A DNA stretch of 49,402 nucleotides from Armatimonadota bacterium (GCA_016235455.1 JACRKZ010000087.1:1-49402); one strand, 5' to 3'. Shown: positions 25,692-34,753, counted from the stretch's first letter. The notes: generated from the letters alone by a model not told the origin. Made by a program: numbers and translations.

Positions 25692-27329
25692 ATGAGGAAA
25701 CGAGCGTTGTGCATCGCGGCCCTGGCGGCCGCGCTGCTGGTGGGCTGTGGCGCGGGAGGCACCAGCGACCCGGGCACCACCACCGGCCGCGAAGCCTCGG
25801 GCTACGTGTTCGGCCCGTTGCGTGGCGCGGCGCGGAGCCGGGCGATGGCCGATCAGCAGACGCCGCTCTCGGGTCTGACGATCAACGCCTACCTGCTGCC
25901 TGGCAACGGCTCGATACTGGCCACGGCGACCACCGACTACCTTGGCCGGTTCAGCTTCTCGTCGTCCACGAGCAATGCCTTGCCGGCCAACAAGAGCATC
26001 CTCCTGCTGGCCACGGGTGCCGGCCGTGTGCTGTCGGCGGTGATCAACACCGACGCCGCTACCCAGACGCGCACGCTCACCGAGGCGACCCATATCGCCA
26101 CGCTGGGCATTCGTGACGGCGAGGGTGCCGCGGTCACCGATGCGCGCATTGCCCTGTTCGAGGTCGCCGCTCGGCAGGCGCTGGATACGGCGCTGACCGG
26201 CGCGCCTAACGCGGACTACAGCCAGAGCGGCCAGCAGACCGCCGCCGCGGCCGTGGCCGACAGCGCCCGCTCGTTGGTCACACACGGCAGCGTCACCGCC
26301 AACAGCGCCCCGCTGCTGAGCAACGTGACCGTCACGCCGGCGCAGTTGACCTACACCGGTGGCACGGTGCGCATCGATGCCGACGTGTCCGACCGCGACA
26401 GCGATCCGGTCACCGTGACCGCTCTGCTGTTCACCCAGGCCGGCGCCGCGCCGACCGTGCTGGCGCTCTCCGTGGCCTCGGGCCACGCCGTGGGCAACCT
26501 GAGCCTGGCGGCCAACAACACCGCCGCCTCCAAGCAGTACCAGCTTGTGCTGGTCGCCGACGACGGCATCACGCCGCCCGTGCCCCAAGTCTCGCGTACG
26601 GTCACCGTGCTGCCCGAGGGCAAGGTCAAACTCGACATTCTGGCCGAGACGCTCTACGACGAGGCCGCCTCGCGCGCGGTCAGCCTGAGCGAGTTGCTCG
26701 ACCGCATGAGACCACGCGTCGTGCGCGGCGGCCCGACGCGGGCCGGACGCCAGGTCAATGCCAACCAGAGCATCCGCGGCGCGACGGTGACGGTGGATGA
26801 CGCCGTCGGCGTCAGCGGTGCCACCGGCAGCAATGGCCTGCTGCTGCTCGAGGTGCCCATGAGCGCGATCGCCGATGGCGTGTTGGGCATGCGGGCCAGT
26901 ATCGACAACCGCGTCACCTACCACCAGTACCTGGTCATGCCGCAAGGCGTCTCGCTGCAGGCGGGCGACACCGTGGAGGTCAATCTGGTGCTCGCGCCGC
27001 AGACCGACTGGATCACCTTCGCGGCCAACGCCAACGTGGCCGGCATCAACTTCGCCAAGGTGCCGATCCTGGCCTGCTTCAACGTCCGCTCGGGCATCAG
27101 CCTGACCGGCGTGACGCCGGCCGGCACGCGCTATCGCGCCATCGATACCACCTCCCGCACCGACGACGGTGACTACTTCGCCGCGGGCTTCAACGCGGGC
27201 ACGGCGACGCTGAGCGGCGTCTTCACCGATCCCAGCGACGCCGTGCTGAGCTACGCCTTCGGGCCGGCGCAGTTGGCGCTCACCGCGGGCGAAGTCGGCG
27301 CCATGTCGGCGCTGCTGCCGCCGAGGTAG
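25692..27329 (+). CDS. Putative lipoprotein with beta-sandwich repeats
   Basis: 545 residues. Lipoprotein signal MRKRALCIAALAAALLVGCG with lipobox LVGC, so the mature protein should be lipid-anchored. The next region (GLTINAYLLPGNGSILATAT, TDYLGRFSFS) looks like a carboxypeptidase-regulatory or prealbumin-like domain. Around residue 200-310 is a cadherin/Ig-like unit (VTVTPAQLTYTGGTVRIDAD, VSDRDSDPVTVTALLF). Another surface domain (GATVTVDDAVGVSGATGSNG) follows. No catalytic motif is seen. It starts 47 nt after pknB and ends 3 nt before thiN, so it may be co-transcribed with them. A role as a cell-surface scaffold is only an inference. Confidence 0.78.
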   Translation: MRKRALCIAALAAALLVGCGAGGTSDPGTTTGREASGYVFGPLRGAARSRAMADQQTPLSGLTINAYLLPGNGSILATATTDYLGRFSFSSSTSNALPANKSILLLATGAGRVLSAVINTDAATQTRTLTEATHIATLGIRDGEGAAVTDARIALFEVAARQALDTALTGAPNADYSQSGQQTAAAAVADSARSLVTHGSVTANSAPLLSNVTVTPAQLTYTGGTVRIDADVSDRDSDPVTVTALLFTQAGAAPTVLALSVASGHAVGNLSLAANNTAASKQYQLVLVADDGITPPVPQVSRTVTVLPEGKVKLDILAETLYDEAASRAVSLSELLDRMRPRVVRGGPTRAGRQVNANQSIRGATVTVDDAVGVSGATGSNGLLLLEVPMSAIADGVLGMRASIDNRVTYHQYLVMPQGVSLQAGDTVEVNLVLAPQTDWITFAANANVAGINFAKVPILACFNVRSGISLTGVTPAGTRYRAIDTTSRTDDGDYFAAGFNAGTATLSGVFTDPSDAVLSYAFGPAQLALTAGEVGAMSALLPPR

Positions 27330-27332
27330 CCG

Positions 27333-27977
27333 ATGCCCCGTGTGCTGATCCTGGCCAACGGCGAGCCGCCGGCGGCGGAGCTGCTGAGAAGGCGCGCCGG
27401 CGAGGCGGCCGGGCTGGTCTGCACCGATGGGGCCGCCGCCGCGGCGCTCGACGCCGGCCTGACGCCCGACCTCGTGGTTGGTGATCTGGACTCGCTGGAC
27501 GACGCCACGCGCGCGCGCCTCGGCGGAGTCGAGGTGCGCGGGCTGGTCGAGCAGGAGACCACCGACCTCGAAAAGGCCATCTACACGCTACTCGCGCGCG
27601 GTGTCGACGAAGTGCTGGTGCTCGGCGCGGGCGGCCGGCGGTGGGATCAGTTCCACGCCAACCTGAGCCTCTTCGCGCGCTACGCCCATCGGCTGACCAT
27701 CCGCGCCGAGGATGACTGGGGTCGACTGACGATGGCCACGCCCGGAGCCACCACGGCCATTGGTGAGCCGCTGGGCGCGGTGGTCTCGTTGCTGCCGCTG
27801 CCTTCGGCCGAGGCCGTCAGCACCGCGGGCCTGCGCTGGCCGCTGGTCAATGCGCGCCTGGCGTTGGGCGGCCGACTGGGCGTCAGCAACGAGGTCATCG
27901 ACGAGCGGGCGTCGGTGACGTTCGGTTCGGGCGGCCTGGCCATCTACGTGGTCAACACGCGCCATCGCCCCGCATGA
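27333..27977 (+). CDS. thiN: Thiamine pyrophosphokinase
   Basis: 214 residues. Transfers pyrophosphate from ATP to thiamine, making the active cofactor. Family marks: an N-terminal LILANGEPP, TDGAAAAALDAGLTPDLVVG, the acidic GDLDSLDD, QETTDLEKAI and GGRRWDQFHANLSLFAR (family GGRxDHxLAN). The second beta domain (GEPLGAVVSLLPL, STAGLRWPL, GVSNEV) is complete. No THI riboswitch is visible upstream, since the gene starts 3 nt after the lipoprotein gene. Its last 26 nt overlap the convergent sugar-transferase gene. Confidence 0.93.
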   Translation: MPRVLILANGEPPAAELLRRRAGEAAGLVCTDGAAAAALDAGLTPDLVVGDLDSLDDATRARLGGVEVRGLVEQETTDLEKAIYTLLARGVDEVLVLGAGGRRWDQFHANLSLFARYAHRLTIRAEDDWGRLTMATPGATTAIGEPLGAVVSLLPLPSAEAVSTAGLRWPLVNARLALGGRLGVSNEVIDERASVTFGSGGLAIYVVNTRHRPA

Positions 27978-28569
27978 CCGCCGGCAGCGTGTGCGCCAGG
28001 ATGGCCGCGTCCAGCGCCGGTGAGGCCAGGTCCACGTATTCGCAATCCAGGTTGAGCCAGCGGTCGTAGTCGACATGCATGGCACGGCCCTGCACCTGCC
28101 ACCACCCGGTCATGCCCGGCGGCACCTCACAGCGGCGCTGGAAGCGGTCGTCGCCGGTGTCCACCTGGTCCGGCGGCAGTGGCCGCGGGCCGACCAGGCT
28201 CATCTGACCCACCACCACGTTGGCCAGTTGCGGCAACTCATCGAGGCTGTAGCGCCGCAGCCAGTGGCCGACGCGGGTGATGCGCGGGTCGTTGTGCATC
28301 TTGAACACCGGCCCGCTGAGCTTGCTCGACACTTGCAGCGCGGCCAGCCGCTGTTCGGCATCGGGCACCATGGTGCGCAACTTGAGCATCGGGAAGCGCC
28401 GGCCGCGGTAGCCCACGCGCGACTGGGCGAAGAACGGGTTGCCCGGCGAATCGCAGTAGACGGCCAGCGCGAGCACCACCAGCAACGGCAGCACCAACAG
28501 CAGCAGGCCCGCCGCCAACGAGGCGTCGAGCAACCGACGGACGGTGCTGCTGGACCAGGCATTGCCCAC
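27952..28569 (-). CDS. Undecaprenyl-phosphate sugar-1-phosphate transferase (WcaJ/PglC-like)
   Basis: 205 residues from the chosen start. Bacterial sugar transferase family: initiates assembly of an exopolysaccharide or glycan repeat by moving a sugar-1-phosphate to undecaprenyl phosphate. One membrane segment (LLDASLAAGLLLLVLPLLVVLALA) is followed by DSPGNPFFAQSRVGYRGRRF, MLKLRTMVPDAE, RITRVGHWLRRYSLDELPQL and the signature MSLVGPRPLPP. The C-terminus is slightly short. The GTG at 28569 has GGGAG six nt upstream. An in-frame TTG at 28641 would add 24 residues but has no binding site and abuts a terminator hairpin. Its end overlaps thiN by 26 nt. No other capsule genes lie nearby. Confidence 0.9.
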   Translation of the reverse strand: MGNAWSSSTVRRLLDASLAAGLLLLVLPLLVVLALAVYCDSPGNPFFAQSRVGYRGRRFPMLKLRTMVPDAEQRLAALQVSSKLSGPVFKMHNDPRITRVGHWLRRYSLDELPQLANVVVGQMSLVGPRPLPPDQVDTGDDRFQRRCEVPPGMTGWWQVQGRAMHVDYDRWLNLDCEYVDLASPALDAAILAHTLPAVMRGDGAC

Positions 28570-28644
28570 GAGCGGCTCCCTGCACCCATGGACGCTGGCC
28601 AGCGCGGCGGCGTTCCCCAGCGCGATGGCCGCGCCGCTCAAGCA

Positions 28645-28680
28645 GACGGCGGCGCCGCCCGAGTGGGTGGCGCCGCCGTC
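28645..28680 (-). terminator. Terminator hairpin after the VIT/vWA gene
   Basis: A 16-bp stem with a single G-T pair and loop GAGT, just beyond the stop at 28704. No T-tract. It argues that the downstream sugar transferase starts at 28569, not 28641. Confidence 0.65.
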
Positions 28681-28703
28681 CTGCCGGGGGTAGGGGGCGA
28701 GCG

Positions 28704-31076
28704 TTACAGCTTGAGCTGCGCGCGCTGCGTGTCGTTCAGCTTGGTGTCGCCGGCATCGTCGATGACCAGCAGCACCTGGCCAATCTGGACCTTGAGCTTG
28801 TCGCCCACGGCCAGGACGTCCTTGAGGTCGGCGCGCAGCCTGACCAGTTCAAAGAAGGCCTCGCTGCCCCATTGCAGGTGAAGCTTGGTCAGCTTGGACT
28901 CGTCGGCCGGATAGGTCGAGTCGGTCCAGTAGTCGGCCAACTGGTAGAACGTGCGCGCACCCACCTGCTGCTGCATCGCGTTGCCGCGACCGGCCTGGTT
29001 GGCCTCTTGCAGGCGCTGGTCATGCACGGTGCGGTCCACCGCCTCCTTGCCGACCTGGCTGCCCAGGGTGGTCGGTCGCGGCGGCCCCGCGAACCCATCG
29101 GTGCGGCCGCCCATGCCTCCCATGCCTCCACCGAAGCCGCCGCCGCCGGGCATCATGCCGGGCATCATCGGCCCGCCGGGGGCCCGCATCGCCGCGCTCG
29201 CCGCGGTGTCGGCCTTCATCCCGGGCTCAAGCACCAGGAACGAGGTGTAGGGGGTCATGATGCCGTAGCGCGTGGCCAGGCGCACGATCTCGTCCACGAC
29301 CTCCTTGGATTGGCCGTTGAGGCGAATCTGTTCCAGCAGGTAGCCCACCTTGCGGGTGGCCCAGAGCCGCGGTACGAAGCTGTTGGCGCGTTCGCGCGCG
29401 GGGAAGTCGACGTTGTAGGCGAACGACTGGTCGCCGCTGGTGCTCGTGCCCCGGAGGGTCACTTTGGCCGCGCCCGTGCCGCGATAGCGGCCGAGCAGCG
29501 TGAGTTGCGACCCGCGGAACAGGTCGCCGATGCGCACGGGCTGCAGGTCTTCGACCTTGACGCCGTCCACCTCGAGCTTCAGGTCGCTGAGCACGGGGCA
29601 GGCGACCTTGTTGTAGAAGCTGCTGACCGGCACCTCGATGTTCTCGCTCGGCCGCACATAGCAGCGAGTGCCGTGGTTGTCGGTGCTCAGTCGGTCCAGC
29701 AACTCGGTGTTGACGTCGTCGCCCACGCCAAACACGAACAGGCGCGCGTCGGCGCCGTTGCGCTTGCCGGCGGTCTCGAGGATGCGCTCGATGCGCGTCT
29801 CACCCACCGTCGGCTGGCCGTCGGTGAGGAACACGACCATGGCCGGCCGGGCCTTGTCCTTGGCGGCAGGCAGCTTGGTCAAGCCGCTGTCCAACGCCTC
29901 GGCGATGTTGGTGCCGCTGCGCGCCGCCAGCTTGTCCACGAACTCGACGGCCTTGTCGATGTTGGCCTTGTCCGCCTTGAGCAGCCCATTCTCAAACGAG
30001 TCGACCGCGGTGCTGAACGCCAGCACGTTGAACCGGTCGTTCTCCTTGAGGTTGCGCAGGCAGTAGCGCAGCGCGGCCTTGGCCTGGTCCATCTTGGCGC
30101 CGGACATGCTGCCCGAGGTGTCCAGGATGAAGACGATGTCCTTGGCCGCGATCTCCTGCTCGCGGATGTCGGTCTTGGGCGCGATGAGCATCATGAACGT
30201 GCCCAGCTCATCGTCCGGGCTGCGGAAGGGCAACATGCTCAGGCCGAAGTTGGCGTCGGAGAGCTGGTAGTACAGCACGAAGTCATCGAGCGGCATCTCC
30301 TTGGTGGACTCGTAGCCGGCCCTGGCCACGTGGTCGCCGTCGCGATGCAGGTCGAGCTCGTGGGTCGGCGAGTAGACCGACTTGATGCCCACCTTGCTCT
30401 CGATGCGCACCGAAATGACCAGCGAGCTGATGGCGTTGGGCGGGTCATCGTCACCGCTGATCGGCCGGACCGCGCCGTCACGCACCATGGGCATGGGCAC
30501 CGGCCAGGGCGCCGGGTTCTGCTGCCAGGCGCGAGTCTTCAGCGGGAAGACCAGGCGCGCCAGACCGTCCTCGGCGGTCAGGCTGTGGGTGTACTCCAGC
30601 TTGACGCGCTTGGTCTCGCCTGGCTCGATGGGGAAGATGCGCGCCTTGAACGTGGCGCGGTCCAGGTACTCGAGCAGGCCGGGGTCGCGCTGGCGGCGGA
30701 CGATCTCTTCATAGACCGACCGCGCCTTGCCCGCGTCGAGCAGTTCCGCGCCGACCATTTCGCCGTTGACCGTCATGGCGAAGTCGGTGACCGACGCGCC
30801 CTCGGGCAGCGGGAAGAGGAACGTGCCTTCGATGCGGCTGGGATACTGGTTGCGGAACGACTGCTCCAGGGTCACCGTGGAGGCGAAGTCGCGGACCTCG
30901 ATGTTGACCTTCTCGCTGACCACCTTGAGCGGCCAGGTCCGCGGCGGGACGGGCGGCGGCATGATATCGGGATGTGGCGGCATGATGCGGTCGACGATGA
31001 TCACGCCCTGGCCGAAGCTGGGCGCCACGGTCAACAGCGCCACCAAGACGCCTAACAAACGGGTTCGGAGGTCCAT
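28704..31076 (-). CDS. Secreted VIT and von Willebrand factor A domain protein
   Basis: 790 residues. Signal peptide (LLGVLVALLTVAPSFGQG). A VIT domain (about residues 45-175) shows FASTVTLEQSFRNQYPSRIE, GTFLFPLPEGASVTDFAM and ARSVYEEIVRRQRDPGLLEY. A vWA domain follows with an intact MIDAS metal site, DTSGSMSG at about residue 318, and later FLTDGQPTVGE. A beta-rich domain and a Gly/Met-rich stretch (GGPMMPGMMPGGGGFGGGMG) lie towards the end, with a final 100-residue domain ending KLNDTQRAQLKL. Proteins of this type (inter-alpha-trypsin-inhibitor-like) are usually exported and bind partners through the metal site, but the ligand is unknown. The ATG at 31076 has AGGAGAG upstream. Divergent from the UPF0182 gene. 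Confidence 0.93.
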   Translation of the reverse strand: MDLRTRLLGVLVALLTVAPSFGQGVIIVDRIMPPHPDIMPPPVPPRTWPLKVVSEKVNIEVRDFASTVTLEQSFRNQYPSRIEGTFLFPLPEGASVTDFAMTVNGEMVGAELLDAGKARSVYEEIVRRQRDPGLLEYLDRATFKARIFPIEPGETKRVKLEYTHSLTAEDGLARLVFPLKTRAWQQNPAPWPVPMPMVRDGAVRPISGDDDPPNAISSLVISVRIESKVGIKSVYSPTHELDLHRDGDHVARAGYESTKEMPLDDFVLYYQLSDANFGLSMLPFRSPDDELGTFMMLIAPKTDIREQEIAAKDIVFILDTSGSMSGAKMDQAKAALRYCLRNLKENDRFNVLAFSTAVDSFENGLLKADKANIDKAVEFVDKLAARSGTNIAEALDSGLTKLPAAKDKARPAMVVFLTDGQPTVGETRIERILETAGKRNGADARLFVFGVGDDVNTELLDRLSTDNHGTRCYVRPSENIEVPVSSFYNKVACPVLSDLKLEVDGVKVEDLQPVRIGDLFRGSQLTLLGRYRGTGAAKVTLRGTSTSGDQSFAYNVDFPARERANSFVPRLWATRKVGYLLEQIRLNGQSKEVVDEIVRLATRYGIMTPYTSFLVLEPGMKADTAASAAMRAPGGPMMPGMMPGGGGFGGGMGGMGGRTDGFAGPPRPTTLGSQVGKEAVDRTVHDQRLQEANQAGRGNAMQQQVGARTFYQLADYWTDSTYPADESKLTKLHLQWGSEAFFELVRLRADLKDVLAVGDKLKVQIGQVLLVIDDAGDTKLNDTQRAQLKL

Positions 31077-31094
31077 TGCCTGCTCTCCTGCGCT

Positions 31095-31123
31095 TTGACA
31101 CCCCACCGCGCCTATGCTACGAT
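31095..31123 (+). promoter_or_regulatory. Sigma-70-type promoter of UPF0182 gene
   Basis: TTGACA at 31095-31100, a 17-nt spacer and TACGAT at 31118-31123. It overlaps the first in-frame ATG (31114) of the downstream frame, so translation must begin further on. Confidence 0.8.
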
Positions 31124-31188
31124 TCGGGCGACATCGGACTCTACCCTGCCACTCCGGTGTCTGTTTATCCCCGCGCTGGAGTGCTGTC

Positions 31189-34100
31189 TTGGCCGTTGGC
31201 CGCCGCTGGCTCTATCTGTTCATCGGCCTCGTCGTGTTTGGCTTGGCCTTCGTCGGGTGGGCTGAGTTCTATACCGACTGGCTGTGGTACTGCTCGGATG
31301 CCTATCCCGTCGTCTTCTGGCGCCGCCTGGGCACCCAGGCCGTCTTGCTGGTCGTCGCCGCGCCGCTGTTGTACGCGCTGCTGGCGCTCAACCTGCGCTA
31401 CGCCGCGCGCGACCGCGCCGTCACCGCGGCGCTCGACGACGAGCAGGAAGAGTTGCACCGCTGGCTGGACAGCATGGTGTCGCCGGCGGTGCGCTGGCTG
31501 CCACCGTCAGTGGCGTTGGTCGGTGGCCTGGCCGCCACGCAAGGCTGGCAGACCTGGCTCATGGCCCTGCTGGGTGAGCCATTCGGCGTCAAGGATCCGC
31601 GCTACGGGCTGGATGTAGGGTTCTACGTCTACCGCCTGGGCGCCATGCAGTCGTTGCTGGGCCTGTTCAACACGCTGCTGCTGGCGTTGGCGGCGGTGAT
31701 CGCCATGATCTACGCCGGCCGTCGCCACATCTGCTTCGGCGGCGGCGAAGTGACCTTCTCGCGACGCGCACGCGGGCATCTGCTCGTGCTAGGCGCAACG
31801 CTCATGGTGGTGCGCGCGAGTCTGCTGTGGGTGCGGCGCTACCAGTTGCTGGTCAGCGGGGTGGGGTTGTTCCCTGGCGCCGGCTGGGCCGATGTGCATG
31901 TGCGGCAGCCCGCGCTGGTGCTCAGCGCGCTGCTGGCCATCGCCGCCGCGCTCACCTGCCTATGGGTGCGGCGGCCCGGCCGCACGGCCAAGATAGCCTG
32001 GTGGGCCATCGGCGTGCACCTTGCCGTCCATGCCGTCGGCGCCGGTATCGTGCCCAGCGTGGCGCAGCGCCTGCTGGTGCGGCCCAACGAGATCGAGCGC
32101 GAGACGCCCTACATGCGCCAAGCGGTTGACTTCACGCGCCGCGCGTTCGGGCTGGACCGGGTCAAGGTCGAGGATGCCAAGGCCAGCGGCAGTCCGTCGC
32201 GCTCAGAGCTCGCGGCCCAGTCGGGCACGCTGAGCAATGTGCGCGTCTGGGACCATCGGCCGCTGCTGCGTACCTTCAAGCAGTTGCAGGAGATCCGCCA
32301 GTACTACGACATCGTCGACGTCGACAGCGACCGCTACACCATCGACGGCCGTGCGCGGCAGGTGCTGGTGGCCGCGCGTGAGATGAACCAGTCGCAACTC
32401 GACGACAAGGCGCGCTCCTGGCTCAATCAACATCTCGAATACACCCACGGCTACGGCTTGGTGGCGGCGCTGGCCGGTGGCTCGCGGGGCGATGGGCAGC
32501 CCGAGCTGGTCAGCCGCGATCTGCCGCCGCGTGGCGTGCCGGCGCTGGCGCTCAGTGAACCGCGTATCTACTTTGGCGAAGTCATCCTGATGCCCGCGGA
32601 GAACAACGACGACCCGCGCGCCATGCTGCCCGGCGCCCAGACGCCGCCCAAGGCTCAGGCCGACGAACGCGCCGAGCGCTGGCGACGCCGGCTCAATGAC
32701 TCCACCGAGCCCGACAGTAGCGACTACCTGCTGGTGGGCACCAGCCGCGACGAGTTCGACTATCCCGAGACCGTCGATGGCCGCGAGGTGCAGCGCCGCA
32801 CCAAGTACGCGGGCAAGGCCGGCGTGCCGCTCGGCGGGTTCATGCGGCGGCTGCTGTTCGGCGTGCGGCTGCACAGCCCCGAACTCGTGCTGACCAGCTT
32901 CGCCGGCCCGCGCAGCAAGGTGCTGCTGCACCGACAGATCACGCGGCGCTGCAAGAAGGTGGCGCCGTTCCTGGTGTGGGACACCGCGCCGTACCCGGTG
33001 GTCGTGGACGGCCGGGTGCAGTGGATCTGTGAAGGCTACACCATGAGCCAGAGCTACCCCTACAGCCAGATCCACTACGAGCAGGTGGCCACGCCGCGCG
33101 GCTGGCGCTGGACGCCCACCTGGAACTACCTGCGCAATCCGGTCAAGGCCGTGGTGGACGCCTACGACGGCACGGTCAAGCTGTACGTGGTGGATGCCGA
33201 GGACCCGCTCTGCCGCACCTATCAGCGGCTCTATCCGGGCATGCTGAAGCCCGCGAGCGAGGCGCCGGCCGCGGTGCGTGAGCACTTCCGCTACCCGCAG
33301 ATGCTGTTTCGCACACAGATCGACATGTTCGGTCGCTACCACATGACCGAGCCGGGCCAGTTCTATGCCAGCGAAGACCTGTGGGCGCCCGCGCGCGAGT
33401 TCGACCGCGAACTGGCCGCCCAGCGCCCGCAGAAGCAGCTGCGCAGCACGCCCGATCTGTATCAGCCCATGGCGCCGTACTACATCATGATGGGCTTGCC
33501 CGGCGAGACGCGCGAGCAGTTCATGCTGCTGTCGGCCTACACGCCGTTCAGCCAGCGCGACAAGAGCCCGCGCGACAACATGATCGCCTACATGGTCGGC
33601 CTGTGCGACGGCCCGCGCTATGGCGAGTTGCGTGTCTACCGCATGCCCAAGGATCGCACGGTCTACGGCCCGCTGCAGATCGAGGCGCTGATCGACCAGG
33701 ACGAAACCATCAGCCAGTTGCTGACTCTGTGGGACAAGGGCGGCAGCCGAGTCATCCGCGGCCATCTGCTGACCGTGCCCGTGGCCAACACGCTCCTCTA
33801 TGTGCAGCCGCTCTACTTGGAGGCCGAGCAGAAGGGCCTGCCCGAGCTCAAGCGGGTGGTGGTCGTGCACGAGCAGCGCGTCGTGCTGGCCAACAGCTTC
33901 GCCGAGGCGCTGGATGAGCTGTTCGGCGCGGGTTTGCTGGCCAAGCCAGAGCCCACGACGGCGCCCGCCAACCAGCCGGATACGCCGGCGCAGGCGGGCA
34001 CCACGAGCAATGCCGTGGTCGGCGCTGCGCCGCTGGTCGGCGCGTCGCCGCTGGTCGGCGCGTCGCCGCTGGTCGGCGCGTCGCCGCTGGTCGGCGCAGC

Positions 34101-34221
34101 GCAGCGTGAATACGATGCCTGGGACGACGCCGTGCGCGCGGGTGACTGGGCCTCGGCGCAGCGGCATCGCGACGAGTTGGGCCGGCTTCTCCGGCAGATG
34201 GGTCAAAGCCCCGGCCGCTAA
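31189..34221 (+). CDS. UPF0182 family membrane protein
   Basis: 1010 residues from a TTG at 31189. GGAG stands seven nt before the TTG, and the promoter at 31095-31123 overlaps the only earlier ATG (31114), so the shorter start is preferred. Family features: six to seven N-terminal helices starting WLYLFIGLVVFGLAFVGWAE then FYTDWLWY, the large soluble part with NVRVWDHRPLLRTFKQLQEI, RQYYDIVDVDSDRY, THGYGLVAA and VDGRVQWICEGYTMSQSYPY. The function of UPF0182 is unknown. It occurs mostly in Actinobacteria, Cyanobacteria and Firmicutes. The C-terminal linker carries a LVGASP repeat encoded by an 18-bp minisatellite, followed by a charged helix, where family members often vary. Confidence 0.9.
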   Translation: MAVGRRWLYLFIGLVVFGLAFVGWAEFYTDWLWYCSDAYPVVFWRRLGTQAVLLVVAAPLLYALLALNLRYAARDRAVTAALDDEQEELHRWLDSMVSPAVRWLPPSVALVGGLAATQGWQTWLMALLGEPFGVKDPRYGLDVGFYVYRLGAMQSLLGLFNTLLLALAAVIAMIYAGRRHICFGGGEVTFSRRARGHLLVLGATLMVVRASLLWVRRYQLLVSGVGLFPGAGWADVHVRQPALVLSALLAIAAALTCLWVRRPGRTAKIAWWAIGVHLAVHAVGAGIVPSVAQRLLVRPNEIERETPYMRQAVDFTRRAFGLDRVKVEDAKASGSPSRSELAAQSGTLSNVRVWDHRPLLRTFKQLQEIRQYYDIVDVDSDRYTIDGRARQVLVAAREMNQSQLDDKARSWLNQHLEYTHGYGLVAALAGGSRGDGQPELVSRDLPPRGVPALALSEPRIYFGEVILMPAENNDDPRAMLPGAQTPPKAQADERAERWRRRLNDSTEPDSSDYLLVGTSRDEFDYPETVDGREVQRRTKYAGKAGVPLGGFMRRLLFGVRLHSPELVLTSFAGPRSKVLLHRQITRRCKKVAPFLVWDTAPYPVVVDGRVQWICEGYTMSQSYPYSQIHYEQVATPRGWRWTPTWNYLRNPVKAVVDAYDGTVKLYVVDAEDPLCRTYQRLYPGMLKPASEAPAAVREHFRYPQMLFRTQIDMFGRYHMTEPGQFYASEDLWAPAREFDRELAAQRPQKQLRSTPDLYQPMAPYYIMMGLPGETREQFMLLSAYTPFSQRDKSPRDNMIAYMVGLCDGPRYGELRVYRMPKDRTVYGPLQIEALIDQDETISQLLTLWDKGGSRVIRGHLLTVPVANTLLYVQPLYLEAEQKGLPELKRVVVVHEQRVVLANSFAEALDELFGAGLLAKPEPTTAPANQPDTPAQAGTTSNAVVGAAPLVGASPLVGASPLVGASPLVGAAQREYDAWDDAVRAGDWASAQRHRDELGRLLRQMGQSPGR
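34015..34100 (+). repeat. 18-bp coding minisatellite
   Basis: Three perfect units CTGGTCGGCGCGTCGCCG (34033-34050, 34051-34068, 34069-34086), one diverged unit before (34015-34032) and a partial one after. Each encodes Leu-Val-Gly-Ala-Ser-Pro in the UPF0182 protein tail. Confidence 0.92.
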
Positions 34222-34282
34222 GCCGAGGCCTGCGGACGCCAGCCGCCGGAGCTAGCCGACGCAGCCCCGCTTGCGCAGGCGC

Positions 34283-34528
34283 CTACTTGGCGTGGCGCTT
34301 CATGAAGTACTGCAGATTGCCTTGGCGGTCGCCGCCGTACCAGATCGCGTACGCTTCCCAGCCGGCCTTCCCGTCGCTGTCGAGTGTCTGGACTCCAGCG
34401 TACTTGTACTCCCATTTGACATCGGCCTGGGCGCTAACCGGGGTCGGCTTGGCCAACTCGATCCCTGCCGCGCAGAGGAAAGCGAATAAGCATCCAAGGC
34501 AGAACGCCGCGAGGGTACGAAACTGCAT
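34283..34528 (-). CDS. Small secreted DUF4177-like protein
   Basis: 81 residues. Signal peptide (FRTLAAFCLGCLFAFLCAAG) possibly cleaved near VSA-QA. The mature part, KWEYKYAGVQTLDSDGKAGW then EAYAIWYGGDRQ and NLQYFMKRHAK, has the W-E-Y-K start, G-W-E middle and aromatic-K-R end of DUF4177, a small domain of unknown function. GGAAGGA lies upstream of the ATG at 34528. It is transcribed alone from a strong promoter at 34594-34622. Confidence 0.8.
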   Translation of the reverse strand: MQFRTLAAFCLGCLFAFLCAAGIELAKPTPVSAQADVKWEYKYAGVQTLDSDGKAGWEAYAIWYGGDRQGNLQYFMKRHAK

Positions 34529-34593
34529 CAGGTTGGTCCTTCCATCACTCCGGTGCGGCCCAGGCTCACCCGCCTTTGGTCGTCACCAAGGCC

Positions 34594-34622
34594 AACATAT
34601 CCGCTGCGCGTACGCGTGTCAA
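34594..34622 (-). promoter_or_regulatory. Promoter of the small secreted protein gene
   Basis: Minus strand: TTGACA (34622-34617), a 17-nt spacer and TATGTT (34599-34594), about 66 nt upstream of the start at 34528. Between this and hisA (34623-34753) there is only a lower-GC patch and the hisA terminator. Confidence 0.75.
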
Positions 34623-34685
34623 ATTGCCTTTGCAACCCACAAAGTAGACTTCATCTATAGGCCACTATTAGACGTGAATGTAGTA

Positions 34686-34729
34686 TGAAGAAACCTCGGC
34701 GCCGGCGCGGGCGGTCCGGGCGGCGCCCG
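34686..34729 (-). terminator. Probable hisA terminator
   Basis: Downstream of hisA on the minus strand, a 6-bp CGGGCG/CGCCCG stem (34729-34724 with 34713-34708), GC-rich surroundings, then a short T-rich run TTTCTTC. Confidence 0.4.
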
Positions 34730-34753
34730 ACAGTTGACACTGCCTCACCGCGC

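Noticed and set aside
28570..28641. TTG at 28641 as the start of the sugar transferase
   Set aside because: No ribosome binding site and directly beside a 16-bp terminator stem. GTG at 28569 with GGGAG fits better.
28872..31055. A 727-codon open frame on the plus strand
   Set aside because: Antisense to the VIT/vWA gene, with no start signal and no protein-like pattern.
32203..34206. A 667-codon open frame on the minus strand
   Set aside because: Antisense to UPF0182. The repeat RRADQR is just the minisatellite read backwards.
34685..34700. ATG at 34685 as the start of a small gene
   Set aside because: The frame continues far into antisense of hisA, lacks a ribosome binding site and overlaps the hisA terminator.
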